Below, piece by piece: positions 46,270 through 58,189 of a DNA stretch of 64,000 nt. The stretch is from contig JBANDB010000007.1 of the NCBI GenBank assembly GCA_037576215.1, positions 3,007,001 through 3,071,000 of the forward strand, given 5' to 3'. Numbering within the stretch: position 1 is the stretch's first letter; each line of letters starts with the position of its first letter. Source of the stretch: Armillaria gallica (taxonomy: Eukaryota; Basidiomycota; Agaricomycetes; Agaricales; Physalacriaceae). The position numbers were made by a program, and so were the translations under genes. The notes beneath the pieces are model-generated. The model did not search any database and was not told the origin of the DNA. It saw nothing but the letters and a program-made list of their open reading frames with translations.

Positions 46270-49200
46270 TCATGGGATATAACAGGAGGTCAGCAGCGAG
46301 TTTAAACCGTTGAACCAACTCACCAATTTGTACGGTACAATGTGTATGACATCGAGGTGATCATTGCTGACCCGGATCCGCATTGGTGTTTGTATCATTG
46401 GGCAGATGATGCATGAAATTTCAATCACAACATGATTCGGGGGGTGAGGTTCGGGGTGAACGAGAAATCCCATGCCAAACGGGATGAAGGGGTCCACAAC
46501 TTGATCCCCATCGACCCTTGAAAGCATGGATATCTCAATGTATGTCTTCGTGCTATTGGGCATATGCTCGTAAAGAAATATCTTTTCGATAAAACCACAT
46601 CCAGTGCTAGCTTTGCTGGAACACCTGAAGAGAACAAGACTGTTGCAAGGCTTTGCAGATCGCGTGCGATAGAGAAGTCCCTGGCATTGAACAAATGCAC
46701 CAAAACAGGCATGAGAATTAATCTTGTGCTGAATAGTGCCGTCTTCTCCGGACAGTAAATCTGTTAGAAGGCAAATAGTACTGAGATTTAAAGGGGCCCA
46801 GAGAGTTCCATCGTCATCATGTGCATCCTGGAAGTCTTCAATCAGCATACCAGAACTTTCAGAGGTTGCCACTTCATGCAACTTGACAAGCTCAAGAGCA
46901 CGAAGATTGGCTTCACGAGTAGTAGAAAAAAGAAAGGTCAATTCAATGTCACCTATATAAAATGTTAGCTGAGCACTACCACTCGCTACAAGGCTCACCA
47001 AATTTTGAATTTGTGTTCTTGTCTTGCATAATTCCGTTAGTGCGTTCGAAAACCTGGGTACGATAAGAGTGGACCGGTCCAAAACGCCACAAAAATTCTC
47101 CGGCATGCTGCGCTACATGGTGAGTAATCTTGATGACAATATCGGGATATAACTCGGCCAAATCGACCAAGTAGCTCTGGATATGCTCTTCATAAAGTAT
47201 ACTCAATTCATTGGAGCTGAAGCAAAGGTCCAGGATGAGTATTGCCTTGGCGAGGTGGATGAAATGCTCTAGCATTTTACGTTTTCGAGACCCTTCAGCA
47301 GTTGTTCCCCAGAGACGGATAAGAGTGATGGGCAGATGTATTGTGCCAATAGTTTTCCACTCGGCTGCACTCAGTTTCCCTCTCCCAGCCATTCCCCAAT
47401 CTGCAGGAGCCACCTTGACATAACTTGGCAGAATCGTACTTCTCATATCAGCATAAACATTCTCCATGACAGACTTTCCCAGCACATGTCGCTGTGGTTT
47501 GTCTTTGCGATCACTCCTGCTCTCGAAATTTGTCCATCATGTATTCTGTAGTGTGTGTATGTGTAAGTTGGACAACCATTAGGACGAGGAGGTACACTCA
47601 CCAAAGTTCCATAAGCATCAAGGGCTTGGATAAAATCTTCTTTGAGCAGGCCTCTCTTCTTGGTTTTGCTCGTGTTTATCATGGTAAGGCCCAATTGAAA
47701 ACAAAGTAATTGATAATGTGTCTTGACCAGGCCCTTGCTGGTCCAAACATAGCGCGCGCGGACATCGCCTTCTATGAACCTACGCTTCATGTCAAGGAAT
47801 AGAAGCTTATTGGATTCTTCCATGAATTCGGCTATCGCATACATCTCCAGGCTACATTCAACTAAATCTGATTCATTGGTGACAGGGGAGATACTCCTCG
47901 TCGTACTAAAGTTGGATGTAGAATCAGACATGTCCACATCGTCAGCTTCGAGCTCTTCTGTTGATGCCTGAGAAGGTGTAGGTGTATAGCGAGCAAAGAA
48001 AAGGCTGTCTTTGTTTGCAGAGAGGATGGCTGGCGTTGGTGTTGGCAAGGGACGAGGCATGACATCGTCATTGTGAGCCTGTGGAGTAGATTCTTGCGTC
48101 AATTTCTAAGGAGTTGTGTAAGGGATATCACTACGACAGCAAAGTATGTGACATACGTAAACCATCAGCGCCTTTATCATTTGTTTTTTTTTCCCATTGT
48201 GCATGTAGAGTCTTCAATCGTTACACAAATGCCATAGAATAGGAATGCCAGCACCTGCTACTAGGGCAGTCCTCAGAGATTCATCATCAGCTGAGGTGAG
48301 AAGTCGTTGCCAATGTAGCATGGTAGCTGATGATGGGCGCTCAGGAATGGCACCTCGGGCGTGGAGAGGCAGGGGTCTGCCTTCAGTCCCTTCAACATCC
48401 ACATTGATGCCCCAAATTTCACGACAGTGTATTGACACAAGATTCTGGACTAAGTGCATGGAATCAATGACAGTATATTGGATCGGATCCCAATATGGTA
48501 AGCGAAGTAGTTCTGTCCATCGTACGCCATACTTCTCTGTCAAAGACTCGCAAGCCTTGACGGTGGTTTGCTGTGACCAAGTCATTGCCACCCTCAGGTG
48601 GTGTGTAAAGTCTCGGGGCTGCCAAGACCCAGGGGAAAAATTACCGATGTCATTGTTTGTAATATTGCATACTGTACAAGGAAATGTAGAAGTGGCCCTA
48701 GTGAAGCCAGCAGCTTGTCGCGCGCCAAGCATATCACAGACGAGGGGGACAAGCACTCCACGTGCGGACCTGCCAGAAGGGAAAGCAAAGGTTTTTGTAA
48801 AGGTGACACCTTTCCAGAGAGCCTCGAAGTCATCCACAATGAGCCTCAATGAATGATTACTCTCCTCCACAGATGGCTTCCCTGGCCCTGGAAGTATGCC
48901 AGCCAAATATACATTCTATTGGAGATATCAAATATGAGGGGGAAGATTGAGAAGGACAAGATAGAGCCCTGTCGATGATGCAGATTGTTTGGCCTGTTTA
49001 GAGTGGAATGGGTTAAACAAATCCATTCCCAAGCTGAACATAAGCCTCAATTCTCTATTCGCATTGGCAACCATGAATTTGGACATATCACTGTCACAGA
49101 AGTTCTGCCATGCAGGTGAATCAGAGATATCCTGCCACGGGTAACGCGGTTCTCGACAGCACACCTCTTCAAGCAACTCCTCGATGCCTGGTCTGGAGAG

Positions 49201-50306
49201 GAGTCTTCCAAGCCACTCCATTAGGTGATAATGGATGTATTTGCGAGCAGGACACCATATGTTACCGTCTCGAAGGGGGTGATTAATCCACAACGGTGTC
49301 CCACAGAGACTACCATCAAAGGTAAAAGTGCAGTGCTGATTGCGAGAGGACTGATACATCTCTCCTGAAGTATACGGATAAAGACTATAGCATGCCGGAC
49401 ACGACAGGAAAGTTTGCACGTTGGGGTCGAGACGATGCCGTCCAATCAAAGTTCTCAGTTCTTTGGGTATCTGATTCACAATACTGGAATGCATCCCCAA
49501 CGCCTTCAGTTTGTCTCTTTCGCCTCCCAGTAGCACCCTGATGGCACGTACAGGAAGCCAGTAGATGATGAACATGATGAGGGCTGACAGACATGGAATA
49601 GAGACTTCAGGCAAGGTGTTTGTTAAGGGGGATTGGGTAAAAAAGGCACCTTGCGACCGTCAGTATAATGCACGATTCGACTCAGGAAGAAAAACTAACT
49701 TGTATCGACTGAAGACGGGTCAGAATGCAGGCACTGACGATTCCACTCCCTTTCCTTGTACACATGAAGCATATGCAAGGCTTGGAAGATGTGATCTTCC
49801 ATTTCTGTGACACGAAGTTTGCTGCCAAGATTCCCGTCTGATGATAGCGTGGTTCGCAGATAGTACAGTATGAATGAAAACCGCGCTTCCTGCTCAAGGT
49901 ATAACACGTTGGATCTGTTGTTTATAAGAGCATAATCTCCACAATTAGGGTGCAATAACTCATCATAATCAGGAAAGCAGTATCCACCGCTGTATGCTGT
50001 CGGATGGACCTGGAAAGTAAGGGGCCCAGAAAATGTGAGCTTATGCACACGGGCGATGATCTCTTCTTCGATGTCGTCAAGAAATGAAAAGCTGCTGGAT
50101 ATCTGTAGCCTGGAATGGGAAACATTGTCTGTGCTATTAAGTAGATGCACAGCACCTGATATTGAAGTACTGAAGCGTTGAATGTCATCTGAGCGGTGAT
50201 GGGAGGCTGTCATGTATGGGATGGAGTTACCGCCTGCATAGGCCTTAGAGACTGGGTCCCACTTGGCGCAATGAGACCAGCATATGCAGAACATTCTTGG
50301 CGGCAT
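46270..50306 (-). pseudogene. CACTA-type (Tnp2) transposase, inactivated
   Basis: Large multi-exon transposase of the plant/fungal En/Spm (CACTA) class with the Tnp2 domain. Minus-strand order: N-terminus MPPRMFCICWSHCAKWD (50306); ISIPCLSALIMFII-type region; Cys pair in FLSCPACYSLYPY (about 49400); core RLMFSLGMDLFNPFHSKQ, NLPPHI, LAGILPGPGKPSVEE, RGVLVPLVCDMLGARQAAGF, WTELLRLPYWDPIQYTVIDS; a Ser/Thr-rich acidic linker (48100-47900); then APADWGMAGRGKLSAAEWKT, IHLPITLIRLWG and EFLWRFGPVHSYRTQVFER; C-terminal part to 46270. A clear intron is 46999-46953 (47 nt). Inactivation: TGA at 48930-48928 and TAG at 48918-48916 interrupt the NLPPHI/LAGILPGP junction with the frame unchanged, where active relatives have sense codons. 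Another disruption is likely near 47540. Terminal CACTA repeats were not found. Confidence 0.85.
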
Positions 50307-50837
50307 GGTGTGGAGCGAATCAGAGTCTTGACATCAGGTTTAGTTGGATATTTCTGCTAAAAGAAAATATATAAATAATTACATGTATGCACTTTGGAAA
50401 TTCTAATGTATTTCATGAAAATCCGTTGCTTTTTGGCCAGGAAGGCACCCAGTTGAGGGCAGATGATGTAGAATATGTCTCTGGGAGACCACGATAGCAG
50501 GTTCTGAGTCTCAGTTTCGCCCACGATGCCGGATGCTGGCCATCACTTTTTCAAATACTGCTCATACCCTCATCCATAATGTCCTGTTGAATGACTTCTC
50601 TTCATACGGATCGTTGAGTCAGGTTTATGAGACAAGCTCAACTCGACTCAAGTAACATATGTATTCGGCGAATGACAGAGCAATCAAGTGCTTTAGTTGC
50701 CCTTTCCGACTCTTTGGAATACTCAGTAATGATTTACTGCTAGATAACCTGCTGTATTCACGGCAGACCGCTCTCCCCTCTAGGGACATTGTTCTACATA
50801 GCAGCTGGCTCTGCTGGTCATAGAATTTACTCTCTCA

Positions 50838-51300
50838 GATCATGGACACCAATGGCAACCCTTGTCATTCTACTGGCGTCAAGTCAGTACTTTTTCTGCC
50901 AATAATTTCTTCTTCGCTTTGTGAGATACAGCACTCGTGTGGCGCATGTGAAAACAGGAAATGGCCAAGCAGTTGACTTACGAGGAGCCACAGACCCGGC
51001 GCATCATATCCAGTTTAGTTGTGAGGTACTAACAGTTCAAATGCCTGATCACGGAACAATGATCTGTCCTTGTCTGATGGAGTTATACAGAAAAGATTGT
51101 GGTTGATGTCAGTGCAACAAGTATTGGTGCAGCGCCTGTGGAGTTGCGGTGTCCCTGCGGCGTAAAGACCTTAATTGTCCATCTTGGGTATCCACAACAT
51201 TCGATCATGAGCATCGGACGAGTATAATAAAACACGTGTATTACACGGGCCGCATAGTCCATCCTGAGGCCATTGTCTGCTACTCCATGTACAGGGACGC
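50838..51300 (+). pseudogene. Small Cys-rich (zinc-ribbon-like) protein, broken
   Basis: Opens MDTNGNPCHSTG, then a likely GT-AG intron (about 50880-50930), then THVAHVKTGNGQAVDLRG and MICPCLMELYRKDCG. TGA at 51104-51106 interrupts, after which the same frame continues CQCNKYWCSACGVAVSLRR and NCPSW. The Cys spacing across the stop suggests one zinc-binding module split by the TGA. The opening resembles DEDGNPQH at about 18004. Function unknown. Confidence 0.4.
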
Positions 51301-51426
51301 TTGCGTGTTGCTAACGGCATAACTTGCTTGCAATGGTATAGTGTCGCATGTGAGTTCCCGTGGCATGAACATGAAAAGACGGCGAGAGAAAATATGTTGA
51401 AGAGTGACCATACAATTTTAACGATA

Positions 51427-52903
51427 ATGGCAGAGACACAAACCGCCCTCGTACCGATGGGTCTTCAAGGTACATGTAGGCGTGCTTCGCAGTTCTAAAC
51501 TCACATGGTTATTGCTAGCGCATAATGGCAGGAAAGGTATGCCGTTCAAATTATGGGAAGACATTTTCCTCCATGCCATCCAGGAGAAAGACCCAATCAA
51601 CATCATGCAAACAGATCATGGCCCATGGGTTTTCGGGCGAGTTTGTTCTCACTGGCGATCCATAGCCTTTTCACGTGGCAAACTTTGGTCTTCGTTTTCA
51701 TTCACCATTCGTAATACTACCTCCAAAGGTGGTGGCGAGATCATCCCTGTGAAGTGCTATGGGACTCTCCTTGCGATGGTTCTTGTGCACTCCAAGGCAC
51801 TTCCGCTCACTTTCTCCATCGATTTCAAAGACGAGGCGGTGGGCGGCATCTTGATCCCCATGCTGGTATCCAATATCAAGCAATGGAGATCTGTCAATAT
51901 TGTCTCACTGCGGGCCACTTTCAGTCTGCTGGCATCCTGTGTAGTACAGACGTCGGACAGGCTTCCTAAGTTGGTGTCAATGAATCTCCAAACCGTCGAA
52001 GGGTATGATGAAACTGCATGGATGTGGGACTCGTCTGACATATTCAGCATGGCACCTCAGCTACGCAGTGTCAGAATGGATGGGTTCTGGATGGAAGGCA
52101 TCCCTTGGATGCAGTTGACCGAACTCTCTATTGGCAGCACTGCCGTTTGGGAGGTCATGGACATTCTGTGCCGATGTCCATAGCTGCGAAGCCTGACTTT
52201 GCCTGAGGTGTCATTTGGGTATCTCTCGGAGGATACAGATCAGGGATCACTGGGAGACGAAGAGTCAGAGGACTCCGACGAAGGATCTGACTGGGGGATA
52301 TTGATGCGTGCGGAGCCCGATATCCATGCCATTCATGAGAGTCTCGAGGTACTGAACATCTCGGAGGCGCCTCTTTTATGCTTCCTCGAGTTAGCATCTT
52401 TGAAGACGTTGGCGATATGGGGACTGATTCTAAGCGATGCAGAAATGCGGAACGAGTTCAACGTAATATCGAACTTCCTCACGCGTTCCCCCTCCCTTCG
52501 AAAGATTGACATTTCCATCTGCAGTTGCTCCAATTCATCATTCTTTTTTGATCTTCTTTGTCCTCGAATGCTGCTATTGCAGGAATTAACGATTGCATTC
52601 TCATGGATTTGCGATGTTCAGGATCTAGCTCTCTGGTTCGCAAGTTTGAAGTCGGACATACTCCCTGGGTTGAAGACAGTGGCTATTCAATGCAGGGATG
52701 GAAGCATTGATGGAGATGCATTAGAGGAATGGCTGCTCTGTCGTAAAATCAGCGGAGCTGGAGTGGAGCATGTTCACATCGTCTGCCCAGTATTCATAGC
52801 ATCGCCTATGAAGCAACACAGCTTGTTAAAGATGGCGAGAAGCAAACTTCAGATAAAGATTACGAAGTGCATGTCTACGTATGTCCGTAGTTCATGGTAC
52901 TGA
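51427..52903 (+). pseudogene. F-box protein with one amber codon
   Basis: Same subfamily as 56804-58183. Exon 1 is 51427-51469 (MAETQTALVPMGLQ) and the intron is 51470-51518 (49 nt, the length and position also used in the copy at 22867-24208). Exon 2 contains the F-box region GMPFKLWEDIFLHAIQEKD, DHGPWVFGRVCSHWRSIAF, then the leucine-rich part. TAG at 52181-52183 splits RCP from LRSLTLPEVSF; a Gln codon CAG would fit. The frame is then open to 52903. Without the amber codon the length would match the intact paralogue apart from an acidic insert (EESEDSDEGSDW). One mutation is the only visible defect, so recent loss or a sequencing error is possible. Confidence 0.75.
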
Positions 52904-52909
52904 TCATGA

Positions 52910-55900
52910 TGGATCTACAGCACTTGCGGAGATGATCTGTTGAACAGGCGCAATGCTGAAACGTGAAGACACCTCTATAACCGATGGGTAATGAAAGGCA
53001 AACAGTTTGTGGCATTCTCAATGTGAACAGGCCTGTATCAACGCTTAATATTGAAAGAACATATATTGGTACAATACTAGTTACTCGTAAGTACATGTAT
53101 ATTGTTCCTATTCTAAATTTAAACATGGCACGATCCAGCCTGGATCCGTATGGCTCCAATCAGAAATCCTAGTCACTGATGAATCCTCTAGGGAGTTAAT
53201 TGATCAGGACGTAGCTGATCCTCACAACTGATACTACTAGTCTCTCAGAAAGTCCCGTGTATGCCATTGAAATGGACGGGTACGTCTTCTTAATGTCTTC
53301 TCCCATGGCCATCAACCATAAGTTGGTAAATCGATCAGGCTATCTCATAGTATGAGTCTCGTGCAAGGAGATAGGCTTTTGTGCGAGATTTTGAAGTTGA
53401 GATTAGCCTGGGGACCCATATCTAAGGATGCGTCGACGAACCAATTTCTAAACGCGAGAGTTAGTTTTAGCAACAAAGCTCGGTTAACTATGCATTTAGA
53501 CCTATCTGATATTTGTCGCACGATTCAACAACTATCCATTGGGTTTGCAGACATACGAGTTGCTGTTTGTGTGATTATATTTCAAGCAGACCATAGATCA
53601 GCCTGACTTTTGAGTAATCGTTGAGTGTAAGTATCGCTACGTATGAGCGCTTTTATGAGATGAGGCGAGGTGTTGGATGCATTACACCAGTGACACGCCA
53701 GTAAGCCTGGAGAGTTCTGACCAGCTGGTGACTGTGACAATGCACTCGAATGATGCAAAACGCGAGAACTGTGAGTCGAACCTTTGACTCTTTGAAGCGG
53801 ATAGATAGATGACTGGATAAGGTCCCAAAAAGGAGCGCCGGGGTTCCTGGGTTTCTATGCCGACACAAAGCGTATTACAGACTACAACCCTTCATGTCGC
53901 CGTGATACTCTCAGTTGCCAGTCAAGGATCTGGACATCTTATGGAATTTAAAGATGATTGATTAAAAATGTTGTAGGGACAAGCGGAAAACATCGACAAA
54001 GAACCAACAATACATTCTGTACTATGCAATACACATCAAACACAATACTTGATTGTTCGCATGTCTCCTTCGGATGGAGCAGTACAAAGACTGAGTGGGG
54101 GTATATACACCGGGATGCTGCAGAAGATTTCAAAATCATGGTGAACAACCGGTCATCAGTACCAAGCCCATCCCATACTAAATGCAATTTTGGTCATATA
54201 CGATGGATGTCAATGGCCAAAAATTCCTGTCTTAGGCTGGCGAGACCGGGAGCGGTCAGATGAGTAAGTAATGCATGTTGCTCATCTTCTACTGCTACTC
54301 GACAGATTCAGAAAAGCTGATGGTCAGGTTTTCAGCGGCACTGCTGAAGGTTTGTTCGCCTGCCATGGACAGATGGGTTAGATGTTGCTGGACATACCAC
54401 CATTGTGAAATAACTACTCAAGAAGGAATAATGGTACAGAAGTCGGCTTAGAGTCAGCTTCAACTTGTTTGTCGAGTCTTTTTAAACTTCGATAGGCTTC
54501 TAGTCCAAATAAACATATCGCTTCAAACATTCGGGCCAGGTAACGTCCGGTAGGGGCCCGTACATAGTGGGCACGTCCACGGAGTACATGTACACTTGTT
54601 CAGAGACGCACGCCAGGTCCTCTCTCATTCTCTGCTGCTCCCCCTCCACTTGACAGGATTTCACGTTGGCTGGGATTTTTAGTACTGGACTATATCAACT
54701 ACTAGGATCGTGAAAACCTGGGGTGCTACTTCAGGACCGCTGAACCTCACTTCTTGCTCACATTTATTCGAGGAAGACTCGGACCCCTGTCTCTTCCTTA
54801 CTATTGGAATAGCAATGCTGGAGATGGTGGGATAAGCGATAAAAAGGAGGGTAAATTTCCATTGCAAACGAGATGATGTACACTACATGAGTATGATCCT
54901 TTTTATGCGACAGTCCTATCTAAAATCCATGGCAGAATAAAAGATAATGAAAGGATATTGTCAAGAATGCCAGTGAACAGCGACTGAGAAGGGGAGTGAC
55001 AAGACAGCATGATGATTAGCGCTGTAATCGGGTGACACTGCTTGAATAACCAACACTTGCCACTATCTTTTGCGTACACTACACCACATGCATGGTGGTT
55101 ATGGAGGTATTTTTTTCCTATAAGATTCAAATAAACTTCTCACACGACTGACTAGCATATGCATGGAGCCCGATCTTATTTCTCAGGTGCGCTTCGCGTT
55201 TCTGGTCATGTCGTGCTGGATTCTGACAGGTTTTTATAGTGTGTTGTATCAGCCATCATCGCTGGCTAGTCCGTTGCACATTCACACCCTTCAGCTTCCT
55301 GTCATGTTGTGGAATCATGACGACCCAAATCATAAGCGGAGGGGTCCCACATCTATTTTGCGACTAAGCATTGATAGGAATGTCCACCGTTCCATATGAG
55401 TTACGACCAGAAAACATATAAGACAGGGCTCTGACGGTACGGTACGGGCTTTGCCCCTGGGTCACATATTGGGTCGTATAGGATGAGGTACAAGTTTCAT
55501 TCTGAAAAGGTGCATTCATTGAGCTTTATCGTATGATCATGAAAACTGTAGAAAAAATTGCAGAACTCGTCTATCTGATGGCCCGATAAGAGCGGCGTCG
55601 AATGATGCATTGACAGCCTTCATTACAATCCCATCCTTGGCATAGCTGACTGTCCCAGCTTGTGACGCTTATTATGATCGGGAAATATTATTGTTGGATA
55701 TTCACCATTCTACATGAGCTGATGCAATGAGGCAAACCTAGGTAGACACTAGACCTGAACCGGTCCCTCCTCTGGTAGACATGTGTGCAAGCAATACCGA
55801 CCTTTTTTACTACACAGCCAGCAAGACTCGCCAAACTTGCAAACTATGAGATAGATACTAGTTCTTCTCGCTGTGTTTAATTTCCATCATTTAGGTGACA

Positions 55901-56800
55901 TCTTGGAAGTGGCTGATCATAGTGTGCAGTGATAGGCGTCCAGGATTTCCGAGTCCTCAGAAGCATCGCTGCAAATATTTTCTGATGCAATCCTGAAGGC
56001 TGACAGAAAAAAATCGGAGGTGAGGTCTTGAGCTAAAGGCGAGCAGGCAACTGCAGGTGATGATGGATATGACATCATATAATAATAGATGCCAGATCTC
56101 AGATTCTACTTGATCGAGATCGCAATTGTTATCCCCTTCTATGGGCCTGGCTGGCCAGCTTTTTCATTGCCTGGCCCCTTCTTTAAGTCAGTGTCACTTC
56201 ACATGATCTGTGACCATGCACGTCAAGCCTAGGCCCATAAGCCCGCGTATTTTTACTATTTTAATCTCCGAATCAACAGTCTTGGAAATTATCTTGCCAC
56301 CAAATGGAACTATCTTTATCGAGGCAGTCGGAGCCCATGAGCAGTTACTTGAAAGCTGTGAACTTTACCCGCATGCTGCAGCCTCAAGTAACTGACTTCC
56401 CACGAGCACTTCCTAGATTCTTTGTGCATACACCCTGTCTGCAGCCCTGAACTCCACCACCCCTGGTAAGATGTCCAAGAGTTACGAAAATACGATCGTT
56501 GAGGCGTGCTTCAAGCCCTGAACTAAACTCACTTCATACTACGTCCCACGGTGACCAGATACAAATGTAAGCATCTGCAAAGGCCTCAGGCCCATGACTA
56601 GCTCTCCATGGATCAGCAAGGCACTAAAATTATATTTTCTGCCAAGCGCCAACTGCATGTTGTTCATTAACGAGATTGATAGCCACATGCGCAAAAACTG
56701 GATCAGGTTTCAGGCCTATGGTGGGTGGCGCATGTACGTCCCTGTATATTATAAATACGAGGGCATCAAGTAGCTGTTGTAGTAACCAACATCTGATTCC
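52910..56800. other. Long gene-less stretch
   Basis: No gene supported. A tRNA-like B-box (GGTTCGACTCACAG) lies on the minus strand near 53765-53790. The recurring motif appears reversed near 54713-54740 (CCTGGGGTGCTACTTCAGGA). Repeat similarity to 41630-41790 lies at 56430-56570. Otherwise only short frames. Confidence 0.4.
56430..56570 (+). repeat. Dispersed repeat R3, second copy
   Basis: Resembles 41630-41790 in the same orientation: GCCCTGAACTCCACCACCCC, GGTAAGATGTCCA, ACGAAAATACGATC and AACTAAACTCACTTC. It lies within 400 bp upstream of an F-box gene. It may be coding debris or a short element. Confidence 0.5.
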
Positions 56801-56803
56801 TAT

Positions 56804-58183
56804 ATGAAATCCTTCAAGGACGCCTTACAGGCCGCAATAATGGACAAGTCTGGTATGTCTTGTTTGTTCTGGATGTCAATGTCGACTTGTGAAATCGAAG
56901 ATTACACAGATGCAGCTTTTGATCGCATCCCGCTGGAGATCTGGGGAGAAATATTCCTTCTCACCGTCGCTGTAGATTCTTTTGACGTTGCACAAAGAGA
57001 TGGCGGCCCATGGGCGTTAAGCCAAGTCTGCAGTAACTGGAGAGTCATTGCCCTCTCGCTTCCACGTCTGTGGACCAATTTTACCCTGTATGCTGGCTCC
57101 ACAGACTCTGGAAAATTGCCACACCTCTGTCACATGCTGGACGAAGTACTTCTTAGATCAGCCCCGCATCCTGTCAAGTTCACAATTGTTATCATCGATG
57201 ACGACGCTGGATTCGCCGTACTACCTCATCTGGTTTCGGTGATGGCCCGGTGGCAAGACATTTCCATTTATGCCCCACGAAATGCTTTCACATTCTTCAC
57301 ATCATACATATGGACTACCCTCGATCTGGTTTCCGGCAGTCCCATGGAGGTGATGGGATGCCTTGAATCAGTTGAATTCAAATTATCAGCAAAGTTCTAT
57401 GTGGCTTGGGTATGGGATTCACAGAGCATCTTTGAACTGGCGCTCAATTTACGGGAGGTTGACATGGTGGGCCTATGGGCACAAGATCTGCTGTGCGGAC
57501 GTTTGACTTCCCTTTCGGTCGATGGTAAACTCGGCCTCACGGATGCGATGTCTTTGTTGAGGGATGGGCATCAGTTCCATGAGCTCGCAATGCCGGGTGG
57601 TTTGCTCAAGGACACAGAACAATTGCACCACCTGCAATTAGATGTTCTTGTTCATCCCACCTTGCAAGTTCTGCAGATTCACGAACCTGCCATTTTGAAA
57701 TTTTTCCAGGTCCCATCGCTGATTGAGCTGGAAATCGTCCAGTGCATCCTTTGGGACCCATATACCAACGAATTCACCACCATCACCACATTCCTCTCTC
57801 ACTCCCCTGCCTTACAGATAATTACAATGACCGTTGATTGGTTTGATCTTGGTCATATAACTGACGACGTGACTTCACAGATGCCCCAGCTGCAGTGTTT
57901 GAGGCTTAAAGTTCATTGTGATGACGGACCTGAAGATGCGAGTTGCATTTTTGTTGACTTGGTGCTGGACATGCTCCCGGCACTAGTGGAACTTGCAATT
58001 GATGGCAACATAACCCTCCACGCTGAAAAATTGGCAGTGATGCTCAATCATCGCAGTATGAACAGGCCAGGGTTGCAGCATGTCAGCCTCCGCTGCGCCA
58101 GTTTTCTGGCATCAGACATCGAGTGCGAGGTACTGCAGCAGATGATAGAGGATGGCCTTGAGCTCGACATCAATGGCAAGTGA
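56804..58183 (+). CDS. F-box protein (intact)
   Basis: Intact member of the F-box subfamily also represented by the broken copies at 22867-24208 and 51427-52903. Start MKSFKDALQAAIMDKS; a 57-nt GT-AG intron at 56853-56909 is likely because its position matches the sister genes. It is divisible by three, so retaining it keeps the frame. The spliced product is about 440 residues. F-box region about 20-70: DRIPLEIWGEIFLLT, GGPWALSQVCSNWRVIALSL, PRLWTNF. The rest is a leucine-rich region with degenerate LRR-like units (LREVDMVGLW, LQCLRLKV, LPALVELAIDGN). The end, MIEDGLELDINGK, is followed by TGA, at the same place as in the copy at 22867. Likely a substrate receptor of an SCF ubiquitin ligase; target unknown. 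Confidence 0.85.
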   Translation: MKSFKDALQAAIMDKSGMSCLFWMSMSTCEIEDYTDAAFDRIPLEIWGEIFLLTVAVDSFDVAQRDGGPWALSQVCSNWRVIALSLPRLWTNFTLYAGSTDSGKLPHLCHMLDEVLLRSAPHPVKFTIVIIDDDAGFAVLPHLVSVMARWQDISIYAPRNAFTFFTSYIWTTLDLVSGSPMEVMGCLESVEFKLSAKFYVAWVWDSQSIFELALNLREVDMVGLWAQDLLCGRLTSLSVDGKLGLTDAMSLLRDGHQFHELAMPGGLLKDTEQLHHLQLDVLVHPTLQVLQIHEPAILKFFQVPSLIELEIVQCILWDPYTNEFTTITTFLSHSPALQIITMTVDWFDLGHITDDVTSQMPQLQCLRLKVHCDDGPEDASCIFVDLVLDMLPALVELAIDGNITLHAEKLAVMLNHRSMNRPGLQHVSLRCASFLASDIECEVLQQMIEDGLELDINGK

Positions 58184-58189
58184 CTGCTG

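Noticed and set aside
14904..51106. TGA read as a sense codon (recoding or altered genetic code), since several genes have lone in-frame TGA
   Set aside because: TGA ends the F-box genes at 24783-26309 and 56804-58183 where a stop is expected, and TAG interruptions occur as well. Mutational decay explains both.
45829..51335. CACTA terminus at CACTACCGATG (45829) with TAGTG near 51331 as element ends
   Set aside because: The two ends do not resemble each other beyond five bases, and 45829 lies inside the inverted-repeat arm that is also present at 33133 without a transposase.
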